The position numbers and the translations under genes were made by a program. From positions 1 through 56,252 of the forward strand of contig CALFNR010000084.1 in assembly GCA_937903005.1 (NCBI GenBank): 56,252 bases of DNA, in the 5' to 3' direction. Shown here one piece after another: positions 9,027 through 16,762 of this stretch. Numbering within the stretch: position 1 is the first letter of the stretch; every line of letters starts with the position of its first letter. The DNA comes from Clostridium_AI sp002297865 (GTDB taxonomy: Bacteria > Bacillota > Clostridia > Lachnospirales > Lachnospiraceae). The notes below the pieces were generated by a model. That model saw only the letters and a program-made list of their open reading frames with translations. It was not told where the DNA came from and did not search any database.

Positions 9027-9100
9027 TTGTCAAAGGAACTTACAACGAAATATCTGTTCTTTATAAACAGCTTAACTGCCGGAACGGTATAGAGGTATTC

Positions 9101-9310
9101 CTATTTTATTTTGTTATAATGAACTCCTACAACTTTTCCTTGTTCATCGTATATGTAGTCCGACATATAATTTGCATTTTCCTTGACTAAATATCTTTTC
9201 TTTCTCATGATATCGGAATATGTATATTCCTTTCCATCAATGCATACTTCAAGGCCTTTTTTACTCGCCTCCTCGATATCCATTAAAATCCACTGATTCT
9301 TATTTCTCAT
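9101..9310 (-). CDS. Small hypothetical protein (69 aa)
   Basis: A soluble, charged protein without recognised motif, starting MRNKNQWILMDIEEASKK. GGGAG nine bases upstream favours the ATG at 9310 over the one at 9319, which directly abuts the site. It lies downstream of the kinase/SAF operon with 118 bases between and could be its last gene. Its own terminator-like hairpin follows. No function can be assigned. Confidence 0.55.
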   Translation of the reverse strand: MRNKNQWILMDIEEASKKGLEVCIDGKEYTYSDIMRKKRYLVKENANYMSDYIYDEQGKVVGVHYNKIK

Positions 9311-9428
9311 CCTTGTCATCTCCCAGCTGATAGTAGAAGGTGCAGGAACGATTTACATAATAGAGAACCTATAATCTGACTGTGAAACATTTTATATTTG
9401 CTCTCTATTTTACATCACTCAAGTCTAG

Positions 9429-10247
9429 CTAATCGAAATAAATAAGACTCTTTTCCTGTGTCTGTACAGACTCCTCCTTTTCTCCTTGTGCATTTTCATA
9501 AATCCTGTTACGCAGCTCATAGGTTTTCTTATTCTGTGCAACCTGTATAATATTAGGATCTTTCCTTATCAGTTCCTCCACTACCTCATTGACTGGATAG
9601 TTGACTATTGATGCATCTTGCAAAGAGTTCATATACAGTGTTGCATATATACAGGCACCATCAAAAAGATAAGCATCCACCACGCCACTTGACATTCTTA
9701 GTATTTCCTCTTCACTTAAACCAAGCCATAATCTTCTTTCATTAGAATCTTGTCCTTCTTCCACACGAATTACTTCTTTTTTCCCCAGTAGAACAAAATC
9801 AGCCCCATTTGAAAAGGATATTCGAATATCTATAAAATCTCCTCGTTTTAACGCATCCGCATTGCGAATAAACGTATAAGGCACCTTCCGCAGTCCTTCC
9901 TTATCACTCCGTCCATCAATCAGCATATAGGAATTAATAATACTGCCCTTTTGCAACGGTTGCTTTAGCCTTTTGCCAATACACGCATCAAAATCAACTG
10001 CCAAAAAACTCTCACCTTCATTAATAACCGGCACCTTCATTACATCATTCTGCGTAAGTACTTGACCAGACTCTACATCTTTACGAAGTGCACAGATATA
10101 AACTCTCTTGTCTTCTGCTATTCTGCTGTCTTTTTTCTTAATAAATATTACGCCTATGAGAATACCTGCTCCTATGCATAAAACTAACAAAATACCTTTT
10201 ACAACTACACGCAGATAGTATTTTCTCCTGCATCTTACAATCTTCAT
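9429..10247 (-). CDS. SAF-domain protein, CpaB/RcpC-like
   Basis: A membrane helix (residues 14-36) is followed by a SAF domain at about 48-110, with the typical 'VESGQVLTQNDVMKVPV' and a final KGSIINSYMLI strand, then a beta-rich segment. This matches CpaB/RcpC proteins of Flp/Tad pilus machines, which sit at the membrane with the secretin. No secretin, CpaF ATPase or TadBC gene is visible, so the pilus role is doubtful here. The start has GGAGG five bases ahead. It is the third gene after the kinase and TadZ-like genes. Confidence 0.72.
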   Translation of the reverse strand: MKIVRCRRKYYLRVVVKGILLVLCIGAGILIGVIFIKKKDSRIAEDKRVYICALRKDVESGQVLTQNDVMKVPVINEGESFLAVDFDACIGKRLKQPLQKGSIINSYMLIDGRSDKEGLRKVPYTFIRNADALKRGDFIDIRISFSNGADFVLLGKKEVIRVEEGQDSNERRLWLGLSEEEILRMSSGVVDAYLFDGACIYATLYMNSLQDASIVNYPVNEVVEELIRKDPNIIQVAQNKKTYELRNRIYENAQGEKEESVQTQEKSLIYFD

Positions 10248-10257
10248 TCATACCTCC

Positions 10258-10836
10258 TTACAAAAGAGACTGATATATTTTAGCTGCACGATCTGACACC
10301 TCAAATGTTTGTCTGATTAGCTCCATTGATTTTAGTTTGATTTTACCATTATCAACAAAATGAATCCCTTTATTACTCATAGCCATATCAATGTATTCCC
10401 AAGTCCTATATGATTCTATCTGCCTTACATAAGAAAGGAACTTCTCGTATTCACATATTCTCCAAGCTTGGCTATTTCCTAATATAACCTTCTGGTTACA
10501 GCCCATGATTTCTTCCATATATCTAACAAACTTTGAACCAATATCATAAACAACAAAATCATATTTTTCAATCAAACAATTGTGTTTGCACACCTTTAAG
10601 GACGAACTATAAAAATCTAACTTTCCAACCTGAAAACCTGTCAAACTCTGCTTGATATATGTATACTGCTGTAAATTCTCTGCTAGTTTTCTAAAATCTC
10701 CGCTGTCATTCAGCTCCACTACTGCAACCTTGGCCTTATGGTATTTCTCCAGATAACATGCAAAATTGATGGCAAATAGAGTTGTGCCTACACCTCGATA
10801 CAAACCTATAACTGCAAAAGTTCGATTACGAATCAC
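10258..10836 (-). CDS. MinD/TadZ-like P-loop protein with deviant Walker A
   Basis: A protein of about 192 residues. The deviant P-loop GLYRGVGTTLFAINFA replaces the lysine of GKT with threonine. A beta strand with VAVVELNDSGDF stands where the second deviant Walker element would be. The C-terminal half is short. Loss of the lysine is known for TadZ/CpaE proteins that localise pilus machines. I favour the GTG at 10836, whose first bases overlap the kinase stop (GTGA); a TTG at 10851 is possible. It is coupled to the kinase gene upstream and the SAF gene downstream. Confidence 0.65.
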   Translation of the reverse strand: MIRNRTFAVIGLYRGVGTTLFAINFACYLEKYHKAKVAVVELNDSGDFRKLAENLQQYTYIKQSLTGFQVGKLDFYSSSLKVCKHNCLIEKYDFVVYDIGSKFVRYMEEIMGCNQKVILGNSQAWRICEYEKFLSYVRQIESYRTWEYIDMAMSNKGIHFVDNGKIKLKSMELIRQTFEVSDRAAKIYQSLL

Positions 10837-12258
10837 CTTCCTCTTCCACAAACATTCTTTTTTCCACTCAAAAAAACATAATCACCTCCAGAACTTTCAT
10901 TTGATACAACATAACGAATTACACTATCAAATACTACTTTTTCTTTTTGATAGTCACTATCATAAAATAACCGCTTCAGATACGGTACAGAAATGCAGAA
11001 TTTACAAAATGCATTCTTCATTATCCTTTGCTGATTTTCTCCATCCAACAAATTAAACAGATATAAAACAGATTCACAATCACAAAGTTTATCCATCCAG
11101 AACATCGTCCTTTTCCACTCCCATGGCTTTGTCCCTATCACAAGTATCCTGTTTCGTTCGTGAAGAAACTCTTCTAAGTTTGCCTCTGACAATTTTCCAT
11201 AATCTTTGATTACAAAACGATAATGACTCCTTCTAGAATCACTAATCCAATTCTCTCTAGACTGCATTCTTGTATGTTTCACGTACCAGTATCCATCTTT
11301 TTCTTTTACTTCAGGGTAGTATGTAACAAATTCATTCAAAAAACCACTTTCATTCCATTCAACATAAATAGAATTTCCATTAATTTTTGAAACATAACTA
11401 GTTAATGCTAATGCAATATGTGTTACTCCTACCCTGTCTTCACTTCCTGCTATCGCAATGCAATATGACATAACCGAACTTTCCTTATTAATCTCCCCTA
11501 TTCTTGGCACCTTTTTCACATAGCTCTTAACTTCCTCCACTGATTGAAACCGCTTCGATGGTGCCACCTTTATACATCGTTCTATGAGTTTATAGAATCT
11601 GTGATTTCGTATCAATATCCAAGTCCACTTTCTCGAGACACAAGACGGTTGATAAAGTGTTCCCGTTACTAAAAAGTAAAGTAGACAACCTATACTATAA
11701 ATATCACTTCTCTCATCTGCTAGATTCTTAAGCCGCTCTGGTGCCATATATCCTGGTGTGGCCATATAGAAAGATGTGTCCTTATACTCTTCTGCATAAA
11801 CAGCAGCACCAAAGTCTAACAATTTCAATTTTCCCTTATAAACCAAAATGTTATCCGGCTTCAGATCAAGATATAAAATTTCCTTATGAAACGTATGTAA
11901 ATATTGTATGAGATCACAAATTTGAAATGTAAAATCTACGATACTCCTTTCATCTAAATATGAAAGACGTAGTCGAAATGCTTTTAAAGATTCACCCTTA
12001 AGATATTCCTCGATAATATATGAATATTTCTCATCTTCCTCAATATCATATATTATTGGGATGTTTGGATGTTTTAAAGATTTTAAAATATGAACTTCCT
12101 TCATAAGCTGAGCATAAGCCTCATGTTCTTTTGAAATTCGTTTTATTGCACGATAAGCACCTAATGTTACATGTTCTGCAAGGAAAACAACTGACGTGCC
12201 TCCACGACCTAACTCACTTATGATTCGATATTTTGAAAACCATATAACCTCGATTCAT
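10833..12258 (-). CDS. Ser/Thr protein kinase fused to a degenerate MinD-like domain; apparent frameshift at the N-terminus
   Basis: The kinase frame is open from 12254. It holds the glycine loop ELGRGGTSVVF and the lysine in YRAIKRI, then from the internal ATG at 12104 the catalytic loop LYLDLKPDN (HRD changed, but D, K and N kept), LLDFGAA and GYMAPE. After about residue 210 from that ATG comes AIAGSEDRVGVTHIALAL, a MinD-like P-loop that has lost its lysine. The only ATG with a good ribosome site (AAGGAGGG before 12258) is in another frame and stops after 14 codons. A single-base frameshift, sequence error or non-AUG start is needed to express the full kinase domain. Confidence 0.75.
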
Positions 12259-12297
12259 CGACCCTCCTTTTCTCAGATTAGTTATGTCATACACCAA

Positions 12298-12326
12298 ATT
12301 ATAACGACATGTTACATATAATTCAA
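12298..12326 (-). promoter_or_regulatory. Promoter of the kinase/TadZ/SAF operon
   Basis: TTGAAT (12321-12326), 17 bases, TATAAT (12298-12303) on the minus strand. It would start transcription about 33 bases before the ATG at 12258, which supports that ATG as the intended start of the kinase gene. Confidence 0.75.
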
Positions 12327-12399
12327 TATTTTTTAGCACGAATATTTTCACAATCTTTTTCATATTCTTTGTACATATTTAACATACAAGACAAATTAA

Positions 12400-12428
12400 T
12401 TGACTTTATTATTTTTTTAAATTATACT
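12400..12428 (+). promoter_or_regulatory. Promoter of mecA
   Basis: TTGACT (12400-12405), 17 bases, TATACT (12423-12428). It is about 66 bases before the GTG start. It is divergent from the kinase promoter. Confidence 0.7.
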
Positions 12429-12494
12429 TTGTATACAACATAATTTTTAGTTTACACTATCTATGTAATGAAAGCATCGGAAGGATGTGATTAA

Positions 12495-13274
12495 GTGAAA
12501 ATCGAAAAGATAAATGAAAATCAAATACGTTGTACATTAAGCAAAGCTGATTTAGTTGACCGGCAGTTGCGTATCAGTGAACTTGCTTATGGAACTGAAA
12601 AAGCAAAAGCACTATTTCGTGAAATGATGCAACAAGCATCTGCCGAATTCGGTTTTGAAGCAGATGATATTCCTTTGATGATTGAGGCAATTCCTGTGTC
12701 TCCAGAGTGTCTCGTTTTAGTAATAACGAAAGTTGAAGATCCTGATGAACTTGATACAAGGTTTTCAAAATTTTCACCTGAGCAAAGCGATGAATCTAAC
12801 ACGAATGATACTGACGAAGCATATGTAGATGAGATTATTAACTGTTTTGATCAAATAAATGAATTACTAGATGACCGAAAAAGTGCAAACCATAACGCTG
12901 ATATTTCCTCGTTGTCTACTGATGACTCTACTGATAAAAAGAAAGACGCAACTACCCAAAGCAAATCCACGATAACTGCTAATATGACAAAGGTTTTCAC
13001 ATTCAGCAATCTGCAAGAAATTATAACCTTGTCTGCCCACTTATCACAGTATTACTTTGGCGAAAACCAAGTTTACAAGAATCCTCAGACCGGAGTCTAT
13101 TACTTATGTATCAGTAAATCCAATCACACTCCTGAGGAATTTAATAAAATATGTAATATCGTTTCAGAATACGGAGTACCTGAAAAAACAACTTATGCAA
13201 CACTTGATTACTTCAAAGAGCACTTTGAATGCATTATTAAATCAGATGCGATTACTGTATTATCCAATATGTAG
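12495..13274 (+). CDS. mecA: MecA-family adaptor protein
   Basis: The adaptor that hands substrates to ClpC-type AAA+ unfoldases (in Bacillus, ComK and other regulators). It is 259 residues. The N-terminal domain starts MKIEKINENQIRCTLSKADL, which is diagnostic. An acidic, serine-rich linker runs from about 90 to 155, and a C-terminal domain from about 160 (TKVFTFSNLQEIITLSAHL) would bind the Clp protein. It starts at GTG with GGAAGG ten bases ahead. It is monocistronic with its own promoter and terminator. Confidence 0.92.
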   Translation: MKIEKINENQIRCTLSKADLVDRQLRISELAYGTEKAKALFREMMQQASAEFGFEADDIPLMIEAIPVSPECLVLVITKVEDPDELDTRFSKFSPEQSDESNTNDTDEAYVDEIINCFDQINELLDDRKSANHNADISSLSTDDSTDKKKDATTQSKSTITANMTKVFTFSNLQEIITLSAHLSQYYFGENQVYKNPQTGVYYLCISKSNHTPEEFNKICNIVSEYGVPEKTTYATLDYFKEHFECIIKSDAITVLSNM

Positions 13275-13300
13275 GAACGGTTAGAATTTCTTATTTCATC

Positions 13301-13354
13301 AAAAAAATACCTATCAATTAAAGTCATTACAACTAATTGATAGGTAACTTTTTT
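13301..13354. terminator. Bidirectional terminator between mecA and the ferredoxin gene
   Basis: A 13-bp stem (13308-13320 with 13334-13346) flanked by seven A on the left and TTTTTT on the right, so it works for both converging genes. Confidence 0.9.
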
Positions 13355-13374
13355 GTATACTCTCATATAATCAA

Positions 13375-13545
13375 TTATGCCTCACTGATAGAGCCTGTTG
13401 GACATGTTGCAGCACAAGAGCCACAGCTGATGCAAGCATCTGCATCGATTTCATACTGGCTGCTTCCTTCAGAGATTGCGCCTACTGGACATTCTCCTGC
13501 ACAAGCTCCACAGCTTACACATCCATCACTAATTACATATGCCAT
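13375..13545 (-). CDS. 2[4Fe-4S] ferredoxin
   Basis: A 56-residue clostridial-type ferredoxin, starting MAYVISDGCVSCG. Two cluster motifs C-x2-C-x2-C-x3-C-P are complete (CVSCGACAGECP and CISCGSCAATCP). It is a low-potential electron carrier in the cytoplasm for anaerobic enzymes. AAGGAGG precedes either of two in-frame ATGs (13545 or 13551); the family's usual MAYVI start favours 13545. It is monocistronic, converging on mecA. Confidence 0.95.
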   Translation of the reverse strand: MAYVISDGCVSCGACAGECPVGAISEGSSQYEIDADACISCGSCAATCPTGSISEA

Positions 13546-13648
13546 AATCATTTATCCTCCTTTTTTTAGAATACATATATTCTAATATAATGTTGGAAAT
13601 AATACAAGTATCAAAGTGTATTTTTTGGAAACAATAGATATGTATATC

Positions 13649-13677
13649 TTGACTCATTTCGTATGTCAGAATATAAT
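13649..13677 (+). promoter_or_regulatory. Promoter of the DUF1858 gene
   Basis: TTGACT (13649-13654), 17 bases, TATAAT (13672-13677), about 36 bases before the ATG. Confidence 0.8.
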
Positions 13678-13713
13678 GGAAATAGCGAAAATTTATAGAA
13701 GGAGGACGTAAAA

Positions 13714-13917
13714 ATGGCAAAAATAACAAAAGACATGATTATTCATGATATCATTGCTATTGATTCTAACCTAATCCCTGTTTTACTAGATGCTGGTATG
13801 CACTGTATCGGTTGCCCATCTGCACAAGGTGAGTCATTAGAGGAAGCCTGTATGGTTCACGGTATTGACGTTAACGAAGTAGTAGACGCTTTAAATAGTA
13901 AATTAAGCGCAAAATAA
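13714..13917 (+). CDS. DUF1858 domain protein (hybrid-cluster-associated disulfide domain)
   Basis: A 67-residue protein with the family pattern: ITKDMIIHDIIAIDS, a helix, then the redox-type CxxC-like motif MHCIGCPSAQGESLEEAC. This domain occurs alone or next to hybrid-cluster and other redox proteins in anaerobes; its function is not settled. GAAGGAGG stands nine bases ahead of the ATG. It is transcribed alone and divergent from the ferredoxin gene, suggesting a shared redox theme. Confidence 0.9.
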   Translation: MAKITKDMIIHDIIAIDSNLIPVLLDAGMHCIGCPSAQGESLEEACMVHGIDVNEVVDALNSKLSAK

Positions 13918-13938
13918 TCGCTCTATTAGCATAAAACA

Positions 13939-13976
13939 AAACTCATTAAAAGAATGCTTTTAATGAGTTTTATTTT
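13939..13976. terminator. Bidirectional terminator after the DUF1858 gene
   Basis: A 14-bp stem (13939-13952 with 13957-13970), AATG loop, followed by TATTTTT on the plus strand. The minus strand also carries a T-rich tail for the MerR gene. Confidence 0.88.
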
Positions 13977-13997
13977 TCACTTACCCAAAATTGCTTT

Positions 13998-14702
13998 TTA
14001 ATCTGCTTTTTTCCCGAAGAACTTTTTTTTCTTTCTCTTCTCCTTTGTTGCAGAAATTTCTTTTCTGGCCTTTTGTTTTGAACGAATCGAATCATCAAGA
14101 CGTTTAAACCTTTCTTCTTCTCTTTCTTCTTTCATCCTCATCATATAGTCCATTTCTTTCAAAACACTTTCTGAAACATTAGAGCTCACTGCTTTGGATA
14201 ATTCTGCATTGTTTTCTCTTAAAGCCTCCATTATTATGTTGTTCATAATAACTTTAAACTGCGCAATTTTAGGTTCACCCTGATTTGTGACAGGCTCCGG
14301 TTTAGTTGCACATACTTCCCGGAATAAAACTTCCTTTTGTGCTTCATAAGCTTGTCCTTTTATGGAATCTTTGTTTTCTTCTACATGTTCACTAGCAGTC
14401 TGGTCCATAGATAATACTTGTGCATTTAATTCATCCTTAAGTAGGGCCATTTTCTTTTTATCAAGTTGTCCAATTCTTTTCACATCTGAAAGCACCATTT
14501 TTATTGCTCGTAACTGGAATCCTTGTTCTTTTAAAAACTTTATATTTTTAAATAACTCGATATCCTCTTCACGATAGTATCTATGTCCCATCTCATTACG
14601 AGGAACCTTTACACCGAGCTCTTCTTCCCAGTACCGTAATACATGTGGTTCCACATCTATTTTCTTTGATGCATCCGATATAATGTATCTAACTTGATTC
14701 AT
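13998..14702 (-). CDS. MerR-family transcriptional regulator
   Basis: The N-terminal winged helix (IISDASKKIDVEPHVLRYWEEEL and NEMGHRYYREEDIELF) in residues 7-50 is the MerR DNA-binding domain, followed by a helix that would dimerise. The C-terminal half is a charged region with predicted coil and a very basic tail (residues 205-234, many K and R). No effector-binding cysteines or drug-binding domain is evident, so the signal is unknown. Its own promoter lies directly upstream. Confidence 0.88.
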   Translation of the reverse strand: MNQVRYIISDASKKIDVEPHVLRYWEEELGVKVPRNEMGHRYYREEDIELFKNIKFLKEQGFQLRAIKMVLSDVKRIGQLDKKKMALLKDELNAQVLSMDQTASEHVEENKDSIKGQAYEAQKEVLFREVCATKPEPVTNQGEPKIAQFKVIMNNIIMEALRENNAELSKAVSSNVSESVLKEMDYMMRMKEEREEERFKRLDDSIRSKQKARKEISATKEKRKKKKFFGKKAD

Positions 14703-14743
14703 GATACTCCTCCTAGTATATGTAAATTATTTCCATACACCAC

Positions 14744-14771
14744 ATTATACCATAGCATTTCTTTATTTCAA
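14744..14771 (-). promoter_or_regulatory. Promoter of the MerR-family gene
   Basis: TTGAAA (14766-14771), 16 bases, TATAAT (14744-14749), about 42 bases before the ATG at 14702, which itself follows TAGGAGGAG. Confidence 0.72.
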
Positions 14772-14941
14772 ATAGAAATTCCTTTTTTACACACAAAAGT
14801 TGTAGACAGCGTTTTACCTCATTTGCTATCTGTATATTCTTTATGACAGCAAATCACTTTTATAGAACCACTTTCATTTCTTCATTCTATTAGCAATTTT
14901 CACAAGTTCTTTAATACAAGTAATACCATCTTTTGAAAACC

Positions 14942-14974
14942 AAAACAAAAGAGAGAACATCAGGAACGCTCTCT
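14942..14974 (-). terminator. Terminator of the gdpP-rplI-dnaB operon
   Basis: Stem AGAGAG/CTCTCT with a 13-base loop overlapping the dnaB stop codon, followed on the minus strand by TTTTGTTTTG. Confidence 0.6.
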
Positions 14975-16297
14975 CTCCAAATTAACAAACTTCGTATATT
15001 GTGATTGCCAACCAAGTTTTACTGTACCAGTTGGACCATTTCTTTGTTTACCAATAATAATTTCTGATATTCCTGCTTCTTCTGAATCGTGATTATAATA
15101 ATCATCTCGATAAATAAACATAACAACATCGGCATCCTGCTCGATGGCACCAGATTCACGAAGATCTGATAGCATCGGCCTTTTATCTGGTCTCTGTTCT
15201 ACAGCTCGGCTTAACTGTGATAACGCAATTACAGGGGCATTAATCTCTCTAGCTAACGCCTTTAAGGAACGAGAAATATCCGAAATCTCTTGTTGTCTGG
15301 ATTCTACTTTCTTACCACCAGACATTAGCTGAAGGTAGTCAATGATAATCAAACCAAGACCCTTCTCTAGCTTAAATTTACGACACTTAGATCGTAATTC
15401 ACCAATTGAAATACCAGGTGTATCATCTATAATCAAATTAGAATTACCAATGGCGTTAGCACTCTCCACAAGCTTTACCCAGTCGTCATCCTGTAGTTCA
15501 CCACTACGCATTCTCTGTGAATCAACCTTAGAGTTCATTGCAAGGATACGCTTTACAAGCTGCTCCTTGGACATTTCCAGACTGAATATTGCTGTTGTTA
15601 TGTTAGACTTAACCGCCACATACTCTGCTATATTCAACACGAAAGCCGTTTTTCCCATAGAAGGTCTGGCAGCAACCAGTATTAAATCGGACGGCTGTAA
15701 ACCTGCCATTTTATAATCCAAATCATAAAACCCTGTAGCAATACCTGTTACAGTACCTTTGCTCTTAGATGCTGACTCAATGCTCTCAATTGCATTGATT
15801 ACAACATCCTGAATACTCACAAAATCGGTTGAACCACGATTCTGTACAATATCAAAAACCTTTTTTTCAGTAGTCTCTAAAAGTTCCTCAACTGACTCAT
15901 TACCAAGATAGCAATCATTTGTTATGCTTTCTGTTACATGAATCAGATTACGAAGCACTGCTTTTTCTTTTACAATTGTTGCGTAATGCTTCACATTAGC
16001 TGAAGTTGGTACCGCCGTAATTAATCCCCTGATAAATTCAATGCTGCAAAGCTCTGGAGGGACATTTTTCTCTTTCAATTTGTCCTGTAACGTAACTAAG
16101 TCAACAGGTTTACCTTCGTTATTTAACTCAAGCATAGTATCAAACAGCACGCCATACTGCTTCTGATAAAAATCCTCATCTGTCAATATTTCAGAAGCAA
16201 CTACAATTGCATCTCGATCCATGATCATAGCACCGATTACTGACTGCTCGGCCTCAATACTATGAGGCAATATTCGTTTAATAATTGCTTCTTCCAT
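14960..16297 (-). CDS. dnaB: Replicative DNA helicase DnaB
   Basis: Hexameric replication-fork helicase. It is 445 residues. The N-terminal domain (LPHSIEAEQSVIGAMI) precedes a RecA-type ATPase with Walker A ARPSMGKTA near residue 210, Walker B LIIIDYLQLM, and SQLSRAVEQR and DLRESGAIEQDAD motifs. No intein is present. It is the third gene of gdpP-rplI-dnaB, an order conserved in Firmicutes, with 18 bases after rplI. Confidence 0.97.
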   Translation of the reverse strand: MEEAIIKRILPHSIEAEQSVIGAMIMDRDAIVVASEILTDEDFYQKQYGVLFDTMLELNNEGKPVDLVTLQDKLKEKNVPPELCSIEFIRGLITAVPTSANVKHYATIVKEKAVLRNLIHVTESITNDCYLGNESVEELLETTEKKVFDIVQNRGSTDFVSIQDVVINAIESIESASKSKGTVTGIATGFYDLDYKMAGLQPSDLILVAARPSMGKTAFVLNIAEYVAVKSNITTAIFSLEMSKEQLVKRILAMNSKVDSQRMRSGELQDDDWVKLVESANAIGNSNLIIDDTPGISIGELRSKCRKFKLEKGLGLIIIDYLQLMSGGKKVESRQQEISDISRSLKALAREINAPVIALSQLSRAVEQRPDKRPMLSDLRESGAIEQDADVVMFIYRDDYYNHDSEEAGISEIIIGKQRNGPTGTVKLGWQSQYTKFVNLERERS

Positions 16298-16315
16298 CTA
16301 CGTCACCCTTGTAAA

Positions 16316-16762
16316 TTATAATTCTTGTACTTTAACCTTTAACTCACCCATTACCTTTGGATGTAATTTAATTGGAACATTATAAACACCAAGTGAACGT
16401 ATTGGCTCTACAAGATGCATCTTTTTCTTATCAATATCCAAACCTAACTGTTCTTTAGCTGCATGTACAATTTCCTTTGTTGAGATAGACCCAAAAGTCT
16501 TTCCATCATTTCCTGATTTTAATTTTACAATAACTTCTTTATCCTTTAACTCTTCTGCAAATGCTTTTGCCTCATCTAAAATTTCTTTTGCTCTTTTTAC
16601 TTCATTGGCTTTCTGAAGTTTTAAATCATTCAAATTCTTTGCGTTTGCTTCCACACCTAATTTTTTAGGAAGAATAAAGTTTCTGGCATATCCGTCATTA
16701 ACATTAACAGTTTCACCCTTTTTCCCTAATGATTTAACGTCTTGTAATAAAATAACCTGCAT
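16316..16762 (-). CDS. rplI: 50S ribosomal protein L9
   Basis: 148 residues with the L9 N-terminal signature MQVILLQDVKSLGKKGETVNV, the long connecting helix and the C-terminal rRNA-binding domain. Directly adjoins gdpP upstream and dnaB downstream. Confidence 0.97.
   Translation of the reverse strand: MQVILLQDVKSLGKKGETVNVNDGYARNFILPKKLGVEANAKNLNDLKLQKANEVKRAKEILDEAKAFAEELKDKEVIVKLKSGNDGKTFGSISTKEIVHAAKEQLGLDIDKKKMHLVEPIRSLGVYNVPIKLHPKVMGELKVKVQEL

Noticed and set aside
13337..13585. 82-residue plus-strand open frame
   Set aside because: It is the antisense of the ferredoxin gene, whose two complete CxxCxxCxxxCP motifs are on the minus strand.
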